Position numbers and translations under genes: made by a program
Notes under the pieces: model-generated
What the model was told of the DNA's origin: nothing
Databases searched by the model: none
What the model saw: the letters and a program-made list of their open reading frames with translations, nothing else
NCBI GenBank assembly: GCA_914767715.1
Contig: OU612071.1
Coordinates: 24,363,681-24,427,680 of the forward strand
Reading direction: 5' to 3'
Length of the DNA: 64,000 nt
From: Membranipora membranacea
Taxonomy: Eukaryota > Bryozoa > Gymnolaemata > Cheilostomatida > Membraniporidae
In this document: in pieces, positions 36,201-47,102 of the stretch
Layout: every line of letters starts with the position of its first letter
How positions within the stretch are numbered: position 1 is the stretch's first letter

Positions 36201-36282
36201 TATTAGCTTGCTCAGTAGAGCTAACATGCTACTAATTTTACATTTTCTTGAGTCATAATATTCTAATTCATTTTGTTTCTAG
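33206..36282. other. Non-coding stretch upstream of the EnSpm-like locus
   Basis: No recognisable gene. Minus-strand frames at 35440-35796 (Gln/Tyr/Asn-rich) and 35253-35462 are long enough to notice but show no family I know. The 5' end of the EnSpm-like gene must begin somewhere in the 3' part of this stretch. I searched it by eye for CACTA or CACTG termini and found none convincingly paired with the right side. Confidence 0.35.
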
Positions 36283-39200
36283 ATTGAACTGTTTGCTGTG
36301 GTTGCTGTGTACCGGCGTCCTGTTAACAAGCGTCGTGATCCAACCAACGATAATGGTAAGTGACCATGTCGTCACAAAGCCGAAAAAAAATTAAAACATT
36401 GCGATCTTATGATGCAGCTGCCACTGCATTGTTTGCATCTACTGAACTTGATGAAGAAGTGAATAGCTTTTTTGCTGGAAACCTTTATTCTGATTTGGTC
36501 ACTGCTGATGTTTCAAATCGTCTTGATCACATCTCTGATAATGATGACAGTATTGTAGAGATGCAATTGCTCAGTTCTGCTACTGACACCGCTGAAGACC
36601 CAAATATCTCTGATGTTGGTAGTGATCTTGTTTTTGATGACTTCTTAGGGGATCAGTCATCAAGTCAAGGGTTTGAACAAATGTTTCATGACTTCCAATC
36701 TGGTTTTAGTGAGCATCAACAGCTTGCAATTCGGGATGAAGTTGCTGAGTGGGCTTCACAGCAGCGTGTCACTCGTGACCAAGGGAATGGTATTCTAAGA
36801 ATACTCAACACAATCTTTCCATTGATCCCAAAAGACATGAGGGCTCTGCTGCACACAGCAAGGACTGTAGCAGTTACCAAAAAACTGGGTGGGGAGTACT
36901 CATACTTTGGCATTCTGAGGACTATGATAAATACCAAACTGTTGAACCCACGCACGCGTAGTTATTGTGTGCAGATAAACGTCGACGGTCTGCCGCTCTA
37001 TAAATCGAGTCCTGAGGGCTTTTGGCCGATTCTCATGTCTGTTAATGGTTCTAGCCCTGTTGTTGTTGCCTTGTATTATGGTGCTGGGAAGCCAACAGAT
37101 ATCGCTGAGTTTATGAATGACTTTCTCGAGGAATACACTCAACTCTCTACAGGCTTTGTCCACGATGAGACTACTTATTCTATGACATTACGTAGTGTCA
37201 TCTGTGATGCTCCCGCTCGTGCCCTTCTCAAATCAATTGTTGGTCACAATGGCATTGATGGGTGTGAGAGATGCTGTGCTAAAGGTAAATGGAAATCTGG
37301 TAGAGTTTGTTTTGATGACTTCAACGCACCTCTGAGGACAGATGATGACTTTGCCAGCCTCAGGTATGAAGATGGTCATCAGAAGGGTGTCAGTCCATTG
37401 TCAGGTATCAGCTTTCCGTGCGTAACTGGATTTCCCCTAGACTATATGCATTTGGTCTGCCTCGGCGTAATGCGACGACTAGTTAAGTTTTGGAAAATAG
37501 AAAAAACATCCCTAGCCCGCCTTTCCCATGTACAACTGTCTCAGATATCTTCTTCATTGGCACAACTTCATGGTCAGATGCCTGCTGAGTTTGCCCGACA
37601 GCCTCGATCACTACAGCTTTCTGACAGGTGGAAAGCGACTGAGTGGCGGCAGTTCATTCTATACACTGGGGTTGTTGTTTTAAGAAAGGCTTTACCACAA
37701 TCTTATTACCATCATTTTATGTGCCTGTGTGTGGCTATGTCCATTCTTTTAGAAAGCGATGATAGTATGAGAAACTACTACTTGGATTTTTCTCATCAGT
37801 TACTAGTTTCTTTTGTGAAGGAGGCAAAGCGTTTGTATGGCGACACATTTGCAAGTTACAATGTCCACTCACTGATCCACCTTGTAGATGATTGCAGAAA
37901 CTTCGGTACTAGTTTGAACGCCATCTCTGCATTTCCATATGAGAATTATTTGGGCCAGATGAAACGGTTAGTCCGAAATAAAAACAATCCGATTGCACAG
38001 GTTTCTAAGAGAATATCAGAGCGACATCAGCTTGTGGGAACAAAAGAAATTTGTATGAAATTGACTGCTGATTATCGCAATGGTGTTGTCAGGCTTCGAT
38101 CTGGAGAAGTTTGTTTCATAGTTGATCAATCTGCCAATACTTTGACAGTGCGAACAGTTCCGAAACAGCGGTTTTGCAGTTTGTTTACGGTTCCATGTGA
38201 CTCGCTGGATTTGGGTATAGGAAAATTTAGAAAATCATTGTTTGTAGATCTCCCAACAACGATTGTAAGGCGAGAAGATATTGCCAGGAAAATGGTGTGT
38301 TTATCTTTGGAGAATGATATAGATTTGACTCTTATCCCTGTTCATCACAATGTCTAGATGAGTGTTTGTAACAATTTGTCAAACTTTTAAATGATACTGA
38401 TAAGATACACTACAATTTACATCAGCGGGTTGCTGCATAACCACACAGGAGATAATAATAATTTGATAATATGAACAGGCTCAACAAATTTGCAGTTCAA
38501 GAAAACATCCCAATACAATATCTTATTATAACCATAGACACTATTACCTACCCTCACATATTAAAGTATTAACTTTTTGGAAAATTTTGATATATGCAAT
38601 ATATATCCTTAATGTTATGAATTTTTTGCATTAAAATGACATCGACTGCTGCATTGCTGTAGGCTCGAAATTATGTGTCTTAAAATATCAGCAGTCATAG
38701 TCCCTGGCTAAGATGAGTGAATTCACTTGTCATTAGTTTTCTCGTTTTTCCATTTACTTTTTCCAGCCAGGAAAATGGACATTGGCGGTAATGATGGAGG
38801 ACAACAACCAAGAATCAGAGTGTACGATTCCAACTGTGTGGTTGGACATGCAAGCTCAGACAGTGAGATGGCCACTGAAAAACTCATCCACGGCTATAGA
38901 ATCGCTAAAGGTTCCCTCGAAAGGATGGGGCTCATATCCTCTTGTCAAGATTAAACACCAGTCAGGTAGGTTCAGCAAATTGTATAATTTTGTGATTCTT
39001 GTTTCTTAAATTTAATTGAAGTCTTGATTTCATGATGGCATGCAAATTCATGTGCAGTATAGCATTTCAAGATGAGCGTTAAACACAGTCCAGAAATGTA
39101 TTGGATAAGTGATTAATTTATACCTAAGGTGCTATGCTTCCTATCACCTACTTTTTGCTGTAACGTAACTTTTCCCGGATAGATCGTGTAGATATTGTTT

Positions 39201-41891
39201 TCAAGTGGCTGTTTTTCGACATAATCACATATTGATCCATTTTTAGATGAGAAAAAGGCTTGCGACGAATATGATGAAACATCTGACCCAGGGTCAGATT
39301 CAGATGAGATTGCAGAGGAAGCGGAAGACAGTCCTAAACAGGATAGGAAGAGGGCCAGGAAACCGAACCAAAAGTACTCCCAGCATTTTGCCAAAGGTAT
39401 GTAAGCATATCTGTTTATCTTCCCAACTAGGCAGACGATGGTTAGCAAGGCTTTTTATTTTCATTTCCCTACGGTTCAATAAGCAATGATGTTTCTGTTG
39501 AGCCATATGGACTGCTGCGCAACTGTCAGCTTATGGTATTTTTATATCATGATAATAGCCAACATTGGGAATGGCCTTATTGAGATCAATGAGGGGATCA
39601 CTCCTGAAATACAGTTGCTCTCTTTTTAGCTATACATGATTTAAGAAAGTTATCTATTTTACTCAACCTTCAGCCACAGCTTACCTGCATATGAGACCCC
39701 AGCTCTGCTTGTGCCTGTGAAATACATTTACTTTGTCATAACCTCCAATTTATTCTGTTTTGCTTTCTCTAGATTTTCAGACCGATTCTGAAGAGTCAAG
39801 CTCGCTCGTTCAACGTTTACCCAAACCTCCTAAGACCCCAAAGAACAAGTCAGACGCTCCTAAGCCCTCAAGCTGCACCCCAAAAGCTAGCACAAGTAAA
39901 ACACCCAGCTTGTCATCTCCGATGAGGACTCCTTCTCTGCCTTCTTCCGCACTAAGAACTTCGATTGATGAAGATCTTCTGACACCATCACTCTCTCAGC
40001 ACCTACCTCCACCTCTGGACGGTGATGTGACAAAAAAACTAGACACAATTCATAGTAAGAAAACCAGACAAGTTGACATTTCGGAATCGATTGTAGGCAA
40101 CAACTGTCATGTTTGCCATTAAGCAGATCAGTAGGTCGCATTGTTAATTTGGATGGTAGCAACTACAAATAGAAAATTTATCCTTATGCTGTTTGACGTG
40201 ATTTTGTTTGGACGGCTAAACTCGCATAATCAAACTTTCAGATGCTTGGAATGACCTGATATTTTATTCAAAGATTCATGTAACTGTGGCGAATGTAAAA
40301 TTTGTGATCATTACATCTTTTTCAGAATTAATCATTAGTCACTTTTGATCCAAGAAAAGATAATGACAGTGATTGAAATCACAGAGTCTACATGTACACT
40401 GACATATTATTGTTATCATTTTGCATTATCACAATCCATGTTCTCTTGTAGAAGGTATTTTTACGCTGGGCAAGCAGATGCTCAGAATGACGACAATGAT
40501 GCTCCAGTTGCAAGCTGAGCGCAACATACAGGCCGGCGCAGCATCGGGTGTACCATTCTTCAACACCACAGAGGAGATCTTCAGTTTTGACCCCTCCCCA
40601 GAGGAAAGGCAGGAGCTGGTAAGATGTCATTGCTGCATTCCATGTCCATTTCAACCCGATGCTTTTAAAACAGACTTTAACTCACTGATTTAGAACATAC
40701 TAACAGATCAAAGTGAACTACTGTCATCAACTCTCTAAAAAAAATGGGTGTCCCGAAATTAAACTATATAATATAATAGGCTGGTTTACAGTCCGGACTG
40801 GAAATTCAATAGTGGTCTACACTGGGTTATTGGCATGGAAATATGACAATGCCGAGTTGCCCATGTCTTGAAACATAAGTCAGATGGGTTTGCAAAAATA
40901 TCTTGCTTTCTTTTCAGCTTCTCCAGCTGCTAACGGTTGGAGGTTGCAACCTCCAAAAGGGAGTCAGTCTGGTTATGAGTAAACTAATATCGATACGAGC
41001 TAGATCATCGATGAATATGGAGGGGAAGGGCAACCAGGGAAAGGCTGCCTTTGGGACTACTACGTTATACTCAATAATAAAAGGTAAGCTACATGATCTT
41101 GAACGTTATACAGATGAAGACAAATCTCAGGATAGATATGTTTAGCAGTACTTCTGTCATAATTATAAACACAATCAGCACAAGATTTTTTAAGGTGCCT
41201 TCGTCTGAGCAACTCCTCGGTCTGAGCTGAAGTCGGTTGTTGCTGGTTATTTCTGATATCCAACCTACTTCTTTTCGAACAATATTTAGAATAGTTATAA
41301 CCAATACTATTTCATCCTTTCAGCTCATGAGGTTTCAGTATTATGATGAATTTATGAACTTTTTTCGTAATTTTTCAGATGCCCTTGTACAGTTCTTCAA
41401 GGTGTCTGAGGCGGATGTGTACAAGCGAGTACAAGACCACCTGAGAAACCAGCCTGGACTGGTTGCTAAGGTAATATACAATGTTTCATTCAAATAGTAA
41501 GGGGGAAATGTCTGGAAATCAATGTTTCCTATGGACTCATAATTAACAAGAAGCATCGTTGTATAATTAATCTATCATCATGATCTGGCACGCACCGGCC
41601 TGCAATCACTTGAGCTGTTTTCTACTTCATCTTGCTTACTCTTCTTTTAAGTAGTTGTATTTGCCGGCGTTGTAATCTCAAGATAGGACTCCGTCCCTGT
41701 TAGGTGTCACTTTATGAATATGCATATATGTTTAGTCCCTGCTTGGTCACACTTATCTGCATCAGTCTTGCTTCATTGGCGTGTTGTGAAGTAAATTCTC
41801 TTATGCTTATAAATATTTATATTTTTTTTATTCAATTTTTTAGGCAGACGCAAGAAAAAAGACTGTTCCGGGAGCAGAGGGAGAGAAGTAA
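36283..41891 (+). CDS. Eight-exon gene, DUF4806/BEN-like protein; TnpA-like partner of the nested transposase
   Basis: Exons: 36283-36355, 38771-38965, 39247-39396, 39773-40054, 40452-40618, 40918-41083, 41379-41470, 41844-41891. Every intron is GT...AG and phases agree across all seven junctions, leaving one open frame of 390 codons from the first listed exon to TAA 41889-41891. The true start lies in an upstream exon or at a start I could not fix. Residues about 25-89 hold TIPTVWLDMQ, TVRWPLK and KGWGSYPLVKIK, the N-terminal 'W...WP...W.xY' module common in these invertebrate proteins. Then come an acidic patch with a basic DRKRARKP (possible nuclear signal), a Pro/Ser/Thr-rich linker, a short helix (LGKQMLRMTTMMLQLQAERN) and a C-terminal domain from about residue 265: TVGGCNLQKGVSLVMSKLIS, then GKGNQGKAAFGTTTLYSIIK and VSEADVYKRVQDHLRNQPG. 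This fits DUF4806; a BEN domain is the alternative. Probably a nuclear DNA- or protein-binding accessory factor of the element. Confidence 0.75.
36366..38357 (+). CDS. EnSpm/CACTA-type transposase (Tnp2-like), apparently intact
   Basis: 663 codons without a stop, starting at ATG 36366 (context gaccATGtcg); the frame could open two codons earlier only through GTG. Residues 1-120 are acidic and low-complexity. The core matches the animal Tnp2-like family in order: VDGLPLYKSSPEGFWPIL (Asp207), LYYGAGKPTDIAEFMNDFL, ICDAPARALLKSIVGHNG (Asp281), a C-x2-CC zinc-knuckle-like GCERCC, GFPLDYMHLVCLGVMRRLVK (Asp359, His362; compare the plant tnp2 'D.MH' motif) and FPYENYLGQMKRLVRNKNNP (Glu526). Asp207, Asp281 and Glu526 are plausible members of the DDE-type catalytic set, though the last is an assignment by inference. 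Length and completeness fit an active or recently active transposase. The whole ORF lies inside intron 1 (36356-38770) of the DUF4806-like gene, so it would be made from a transcript retaining that intron. Confidence 0.88.
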   Translation: MSSQSRKKIKTLRSYDAAATALFASTELDEEVNSFFAGNLYSDLVTADVSNRLDHISDNDDSIVEMQLLSSATDTAEDPNISDVGSDLVFDDFLGDQSSSQGFEQMFHDFQSGFSEHQQLAIRDEVAEWASQQRVTRDQGNGILRILNTIFPLIPKDMRALLHTARTVAVTKKLGGEYSYFGILRTMINTKLLNPRTRSYCVQINVDGLPLYKSSPEGFWPILMSVNGSSPVVVALYYGAGKPTDIAEFMNDFLEEYTQLSTGFVHDETTYSMTLRSVICDAPARALLKSIVGHNGIDGCERCCAKGKWKSGRVCFDDFNAPLRTDDDFASLRYEDGHQKGVSPLSGISFPCVTGFPLDYMHLVCLGVMRRLVKFWKIEKTSLARLSHVQLSQISSSLAQLHGQMPAEFARQPRSLQLSDRWKATEWRQFILYTGVVVLRKALPQSYYHHFMCLCVAMSILLESDDSMRNYYLDFSHQLLVSFVKEAKRLYGDTFASYNVHSLIHLVDDCRNFGTSLNAISAFPYENYLGQMKRLVRNKNNPIAQVSKRISERHQLVGTKEICMKLTADYRNGVVRLRSGEVCFIVDQSANTLTVRTVPKQRFCSLFTVPCDSLDLGIGKFRKSLFVDLPTTIVRREDIARKMVCLSLENDIDLTLIPVHHNV

Positions 41892-41983
41892 CGTTCAGGT
41901 AAAAATCAACTTATCATCACTCTACAACTCGACTCTCTACCTCACGTGCCTATTAAATCTGATCTCGGAACTCTTATTAGATC

Positions 41984-41989
41984 AATAAA
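41984..41989 (+). terminator. Polyadenylation signal AATAAA of the DUF4806-like gene
   Basis: AATAAA lies 93 bases beyond the TAA of the eight-exon gene and is followed by a GT/T-rich stretch (agtgtttatttaactccc). This is a suitable 3' end for that transcript and, if intron-retained mRNAs run through, also for the transposase message. Confidence 0.5.
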
Positions 41990-41991
41990 TA

Positions 41992-42771
41992 GTGTTTATT
42001 TAACTCCCTCCAACAGTTTTTTTTGTAATTTTTCCTCGTTCTGTTTCAGCACTTTGGCATCGTTTTATATTATCATTCTGATATAATAACTTTTTTACAA
42101 ACTCAGTGTTGTCACATGAATTTTTTATATCTAGTCAGTCCTGCTTTTCTTGAACTTCTAGGTAAGTGTGTTTTTTATGTATAAAAGTCTCCACAAACTT
42201 AGGTATATTTCTAACATATTATACAAGATTTCCTTTTTTTCTCCATTTACCTTTTTTTTGTAATATCAGTTGCATGGCTTCATCATTAATATTTATTTTA
42301 CTCGTTTCTTTCATGTGTAGATATTCGTATATACACACCCAACTCAATTCATAACAAAATATATTTATCATTTATCACCCTTAAAAGTAAATTTCATCTT
42401 ACATAAGAAGTTGTGTGCTCACTGACAAACTATTTGTTTACATCCAGTACAATTGACTCTTTAACGCATACACAACAAAGAGTCCTCAGCACTAGCTGTT
42501 CCAATTTGAGCACATCATTTTGAATTTAGGTTCTTTCTCATTTGGTTGCTGAAGTCAGTCTGTCTTGCAAGCTGAGGGTAAATAGATCCAATGGACTAGA
42601 TTATAGTAGTTTGGAAGGTTGTATGTAATTGGGTGTTAATAATATCTAAATATACACAGTTTCAATAGTTACAAGTGATCTGCAAGATGTTTGAATCAAA
42701 TGGATTCCATACTGGAATGACATCGGAACTATGCTGTTTAGTCACAAGAAATACATGTACAAGCTTCCATT
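41992..42771. other. Non-coding T-rich stretch
   Basis: No gene or clear repeat. It should contain the right end of the EnSpm-like element if the element is compact, but no TIR could be paired by eye. Confidence 0.35.
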
Positions 42772-42939
42772 TAGATGTGTAACAGGGGCAGTTTATGTAT
42801 CGTTGCAATATCTATTGGAATACACCATAGATGTGTAAAAGAGGCAGTTTATGTATCGTTACAATATCTATTGGAATGCACCATAGATGTGTAAAAGAGG
42901 CAGTTTATGTATCGTTACAATATCTATCGGAATGCACCA
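42772..42939 (+). repeat. Minisatellite, three 56-bp units
   Basis: Units start at 42772, 42828 and 42884, each opening with tagatgtgtaa and containing ggcagtttatgtatcgtt and caatatctat. Units 2 and 3 are almost identical; unit 1 differs at a few positions. Amplification by slippage or unequal crossing over is recent. Confidence 0.9.
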
Positions 42940-43227
42940 TTCCGACATATACTAGCGTGACAGATTGCCACATTAGGCAGACGTAGTTCAGCCTCTGAGG
43001 TTAACATCTTTCCAACATAGTTTAGATGCAGTTGTGCCGGCTGGGTACCCTCTTCACTCTGCTACCAGGCCCTTCCTCGAACCCACACCACCAGTAGCAA
43101 TTTGTTATAAGTAGCAACAAAAAGCAGTTAACTAGTTACTTGTAACAGATAACCCATAAGTATTAGGCCTACTTCTTTGTGTGCAAATAATGTATAGATA
43201 GATAGAAGAAGGAAAAAAAATCTTTTA

Positions 43228-43405
43228 CTCCTTGAACCAGGGAGAACTCTCCCTGGTTGAATAACAAAAAAAGATACCATCTACTTAAATTCCACACTCT
43301 ATATAGTTATACAAATACTCACATGCACTAGACATTCGTCATCAACATGGTCGGAATACATTGTTAGGTCCTTTCTTCCAACCACCAGTCACACCTGCAC
43401 CAACT
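43228..43405 (+). repeat. Dispersed repeat R6, copy 1
   Basis: Matches 54718-54895: cttgaaccaggga, ctccctgnttga, aataccatntactta, cactctatatagttatac, tcgtcatcnacatggt, gaatacattgtta and accaccagtcaca. The opening includes a short palindrome (aaccagggag, then ctccctggtt) that could be one end of a foldback unit. No coding capacity. Confidence 0.75.
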
Positions 43406-44640
43406 AGTCATTATCTTGACCAAGGAGTACTCCTCGTCTTGACATTAGAACGCTCAATTCTGTAACTGATCCATGTGCCAGGTTAAAGTTCAGATATGTT
43501 CTGATCGATCTGATTGGTCAAAATATTCTCACAAAAATAATAATTAGTGCAGAGTGCAGACAACTCTTTAGCTTTTCACTTTTTGTCACTTTAATGTATT
43601 GCTTCTTTGGCTTCTTTGTAGATCAGGGAGTTTGTCCCAAACCCCAATTATTACATTGTTTCAGGTTTAGATATTGTTTAGTTAGTGTATGGATGTATGT
43701 GTATTTTAAACCAGTCTTAAGTCACTTTTGTCACTTTGCACAATACTCTAGGCTTGCATTGCCACCCGCTCACTGAAAAGTATTTGCGCGAAAAGGCTAA
43801 CTCCATTAACCCTCAATTTACATCTAACATATTTAACACACGCCTTCTACAGTCATACGCGTACACACATGTTAAGTTACCGTTCTTAAACTATATCTTT
43901 TCAACCTATATAAGCTAAGAAGTCGACTGATCACGCACAAGGCAGAAAAGAATGGATGAAAGTATCATATTATCTGGCATTGACTTACCTGGAGTTTTCC
44001 TTCAATTATGAAGTTATGATGTTTCATGCTTTGTTGTTCCTATTGAATAATATACTATTTTTACAGCTCCCTTCTTTTTGTGTTTTTCATTAAATTAAAA
44101 ATATTATTAACGTCCCATTTTAATGTTTGACGGTGTCATGGGTTCTGTTGGGTCCAAATAATCGTACTACACACACAATGCACTTAATCAGTGCTATAAT
44201 AATGATAACAGCTGGCGTCAGTTTTAACAAGGATTATAACAGCTGATTACCTATAACTCCTTGGTTTTAACTCTAGTGATATACAATCCAAAGTGCACAA
44301 CACACAACACAACAATTTTGAGGCTAGCAGACATCAAGAAAGGGGTGTCATAGATTATTGTTATCTGCATTAAAACAAACTATCACTGTAGTCAAAACAG
44401 CATACTCTCTGAGAATTTATGTTTTTTGAATCTCGAATGTCAATAGATAACGATGAGTCTTGAAAAATGATTTTATCCAGTATAAAAAACTGTGCAGCTG
44501 TTGAGTATTATAAATTGATAGTATGTTTGAGGACTTAGTCCCTGATATATGTCAGGGTGACAATTTTTAAAGCATACACCAGTACTATTAAAACAATGAA
44601 TACCAGATTTTGAACAATATAATATCAGATCTTCAATCAA
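43406..44640. other. Non-coding stretch
   Basis: No supportable gene. Frames at 43594-43776 and 43736-43918 have no recognisable similarity. A short palindrome ccaaggagtactcctcg is present near 43420. Confidence 0.35.
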
Positions 44641-44660
44641 GTGTTTTGTCATACAACTTT

Positions 44661-45202
44661 ATTTTCAATATCAATGACACTCATGTACATAAAAAAACAC
44701 ACGATTGTATCAGTCCTGCAAGCATTATCACTCTTCTTTACCGTAGAACATTCACAGTATGTCTGAATAATTAAGGTAATACATGTTCAGACATGTTTGA
44801 CGCTGTCCCATTCTGCCAAGACATGCTCGTCACAAGGCAACTTGTCAACATGTTATCAAACAGGATGAATACCAGACAGAATTACTGTACTGGAGGAATG
44901 GCAAAAAATCGACAATAAAAACTCTCTGCGGTGATAGCTCAACCAGAGAAAATGTTTTCATCACCATCTCTGAGGGTAGTCGCTACCATGATTAAATCAT
45001 ATACAGGGATCTGAGGATTACTAGAATTTTTCGAGAGATCTAAACCATTGCTTCCAACTTCATACAAATAACTATGCTTGATCCATGGAAAAGAAGTTAG
45101 GGTGGTGAAAGTTGCTGACGTTTTTGAACGTGGCAAAAATGAGATGACAGAGCCAGTATTCTTTAAGCCTTGGATCAATAATTTGACACTCAACATCATC
45201 TT
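44661..45202 (-). CDS. Candidate 3'-terminal exon on the minus strand, unrecognised
   Basis: The minus-strand frame 45199-44939 reads LKNTGSVISFLPRSKTSATF, then TTLTSFPWIKHSYLYEVGSN and VYDLIMVATTLRDGDENIFS, ending GLY-less at a stop after FSG. The composition (Ser/Thr-rich, then YDL and an acidic end) resembles the cytoplasmic tail of a receptor, but no family is identifiable. A minus-strand AATAAA (tttatt at 44661-44666) lies about 270 bases beyond the stop, giving a plausible 3' UTR. Upstream exons are not identified. Confidence 0.28.
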
Positions 45203-45264
45203 CCTTCAAACCTCATTTTGAACACGAGGTGATGGTACAATTTATAATCCATAAGTCCATAAAT

Positions 45265-45336
45265 CCATATCCATATCCATATCCATATCCATATCCATAT
45301 CCATATCCATATCCATATCCATATCCATATCCATAT
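45265..45336 (+). repeat. Hexamer microsatellite (CCATAT)12
   Basis: Twelve uninterrupted CCATAT units, flanked by degenerate atccat units on both sides (about 45245-45370). Its reverse frame translates to Gly-Tyr repeats and should not be read as a protein. Confidence 0.95.
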
Positions 45337-45370
45337 CCACATCCATATCTAAATCCATAAATCCATAATC

Positions 45371-46690
45371 TTATAAATATTAATGATTTTACATTATAGT
45401 TAAACAAAATCCACAAGAAAATTAAAAGAATAGAAACAAAAGGCAGTGGATATTCTAGTTTGTATCAACTGATTTGTCGGTTGATTGAAAGCCCAGCAGT
45501 TTTGAATTTGACACTCTATACTAAAATTAAGTGTTGATGCTAATTCCATGTATCCTATTTGGCACTCAAACGATGCCACATCAACATATGGAAACATTGT
45601 GATTTTGAAATAGCATTCAATGCACACAAAATTTTGCTATACTGAAGTATTACTAAGCAAAAGTAATGGAAAAAATTCATGCAGCAGCAGTGAATTTTTG
45701 TCAATTCTAACTTTAATAAGATCCGAAAATTAACAAGTGATATTATCAATACACACAATTACTGGTCAATTAAATTTGATTTTGATTCTGCAAGGTTTTG
45801 GTAACTTTGGTCTTAGCCTTGTATGGTATTTTTAAATCAGCCTATCGTATACCATGCTCATTGAGTTGGAACTTTAGCGACAGAGGACTGGGGACTAGGA
45901 GGAATAAAGTTTCCTTAAACAAACTTGTCAAATTGATGATAATCTAGAGCAGCAGCATTTAACTCAGGATGGCAGCATTAGAGCTGCAACAACTTAATAT
46001 CCAATTGTTTCCTCTACTCTTTTTTCTCTATGATACTTTTAAATTTCTTGCCACAAGTTGGTATTACTGGTATGTGGGGTAGAGTGCATAGTGTATTCGT
46101 CGGCAAGGCTTTTAGGGGGCTTGACCCTATCAATTTTCAGCGTGTCAATTTTGAAAATCCTCTTGAAAGCTATAAACCTTTATTAACCAGGCACCCAGAG
46201 GGGCATTGTGAGATTGGTTGGGATTATGAATGGATTAGGCTGGTTGATATGGGCTGATTTGCCAATTCTTACATGTGTTGAGGTTATAAAGATGTCACCA
46301 ATGAGTTTTAAACTGATATTTTTGACATAAGGTAGGCTATGGCCAGAAATGTGATATTGCCGCTGTCCGAATCATTTTCAAGCAAGTCTCAATTGAAGAT
46401 GCCCGTCGAATGAAATAACACCCATGCATAATGTTTGTTGCAGCAATGTCAAAATCATCAAGCAGCTCATGAATGAGCTCCCTAATTCGATAAATTTTCC
46501 ATGGACGGTTTCTGCAGCAAGCCAATCGATAATTTTCCTTCCAAAATGGGCTGGAACACATTAACCTACCTCTATTCCTCAGATAGTTCCTCAATATCCT
46601 TCCCTGCGGGAAGACTTTCCAACGCACTTGCCTTTACAAAATCCATGGATACAGCCCTGGGTAGAATAGGCAGAGCAGTGCAATAGCCGA
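45371..46690. other. Non-coding stretch with weak exon-like frames
   Basis: A plus-strand frame at 46053-46257 (ITGMWGRVHSVFVGKAFRGL and PEGHCEIGWDYEWIRLVDMG) follows a possible acceptor (ttgccacaag). A minus-strand frame at 46337-46627 is 96 codons. Neither shows a domain I know. Confidence 0.25.
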
Positions 46691-46696
46691 TTACCA

Positions 46697-47102
46697 TGAT
46701 CTTTCCCTTGGACTGCCCTTAAACTACTGCTGCCACTCATGCAAATTTGTGCTCATTGAATTCTGCACAGCTCCAAGATAATTAATTGAGACTTAAATCT
46801 CATAATAAACACCTAATGGACAAATAATTTGCACAAACTGATCTTCAAAATCAGGGCATGAAATCTACGCACCAGCTTATGACGTGACGTGTGCACTAGT
46901 AAGACAATCACTATGTCACCTTATGCGGTAGATAATTAATTTCATACCCTAATTTTGACAATCAGTTTGTGCAAATTATTTGCTCATTAGGTGACAATAC
47001 TGAGATTGCAGCCTCATTTTACTAATTTTGAGCTACACAGAATTCTATAAGCACACATTTGGCGGTGTGGCAGCAGTGGTTTGAAACAGCCTTGCATCAT
47101 GA
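46697..47102. mobile_element. Foldback element of family R3, about 405 bp
   Basis: The left half and the right half are inverted copies. Pairs include catgat...ctgctgccac with its complement gtggcagcag...atcatg, gaattctgcacagctc with gagctacacagaattc, cacctaatgg with cattaggtg, and a 44-base inner stretch (from caaataatttgcacaaactg) with about four mismatches. The loop is about 75 bases, near 46867-46942. Related arms lie at 12.3, 17.2 and 20.1-20.5 kb, making this a dispersed family. No coding capacity. Confidence 0.7.

Noticed and set aside
38727-38954. Alternative frame starting MDIGGNDGGQQ for the exon at 38.8 kb
   Set aside because: It has a tidy ATG, but the other frame carries the WxxWP/W-x-Y module and is the one that joins in phase to all downstream exons and to 36283-36355.
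42772-42939. CRISPR-like array
   Set aside because: The 56-bp units are contiguous with no unique spacers, and the genome is animal.
45213-45416. Minus-strand Gly-Tyr repeat 'protein'
   Set aside because: It is the translation of the (CCATAT)12 microsatellite.
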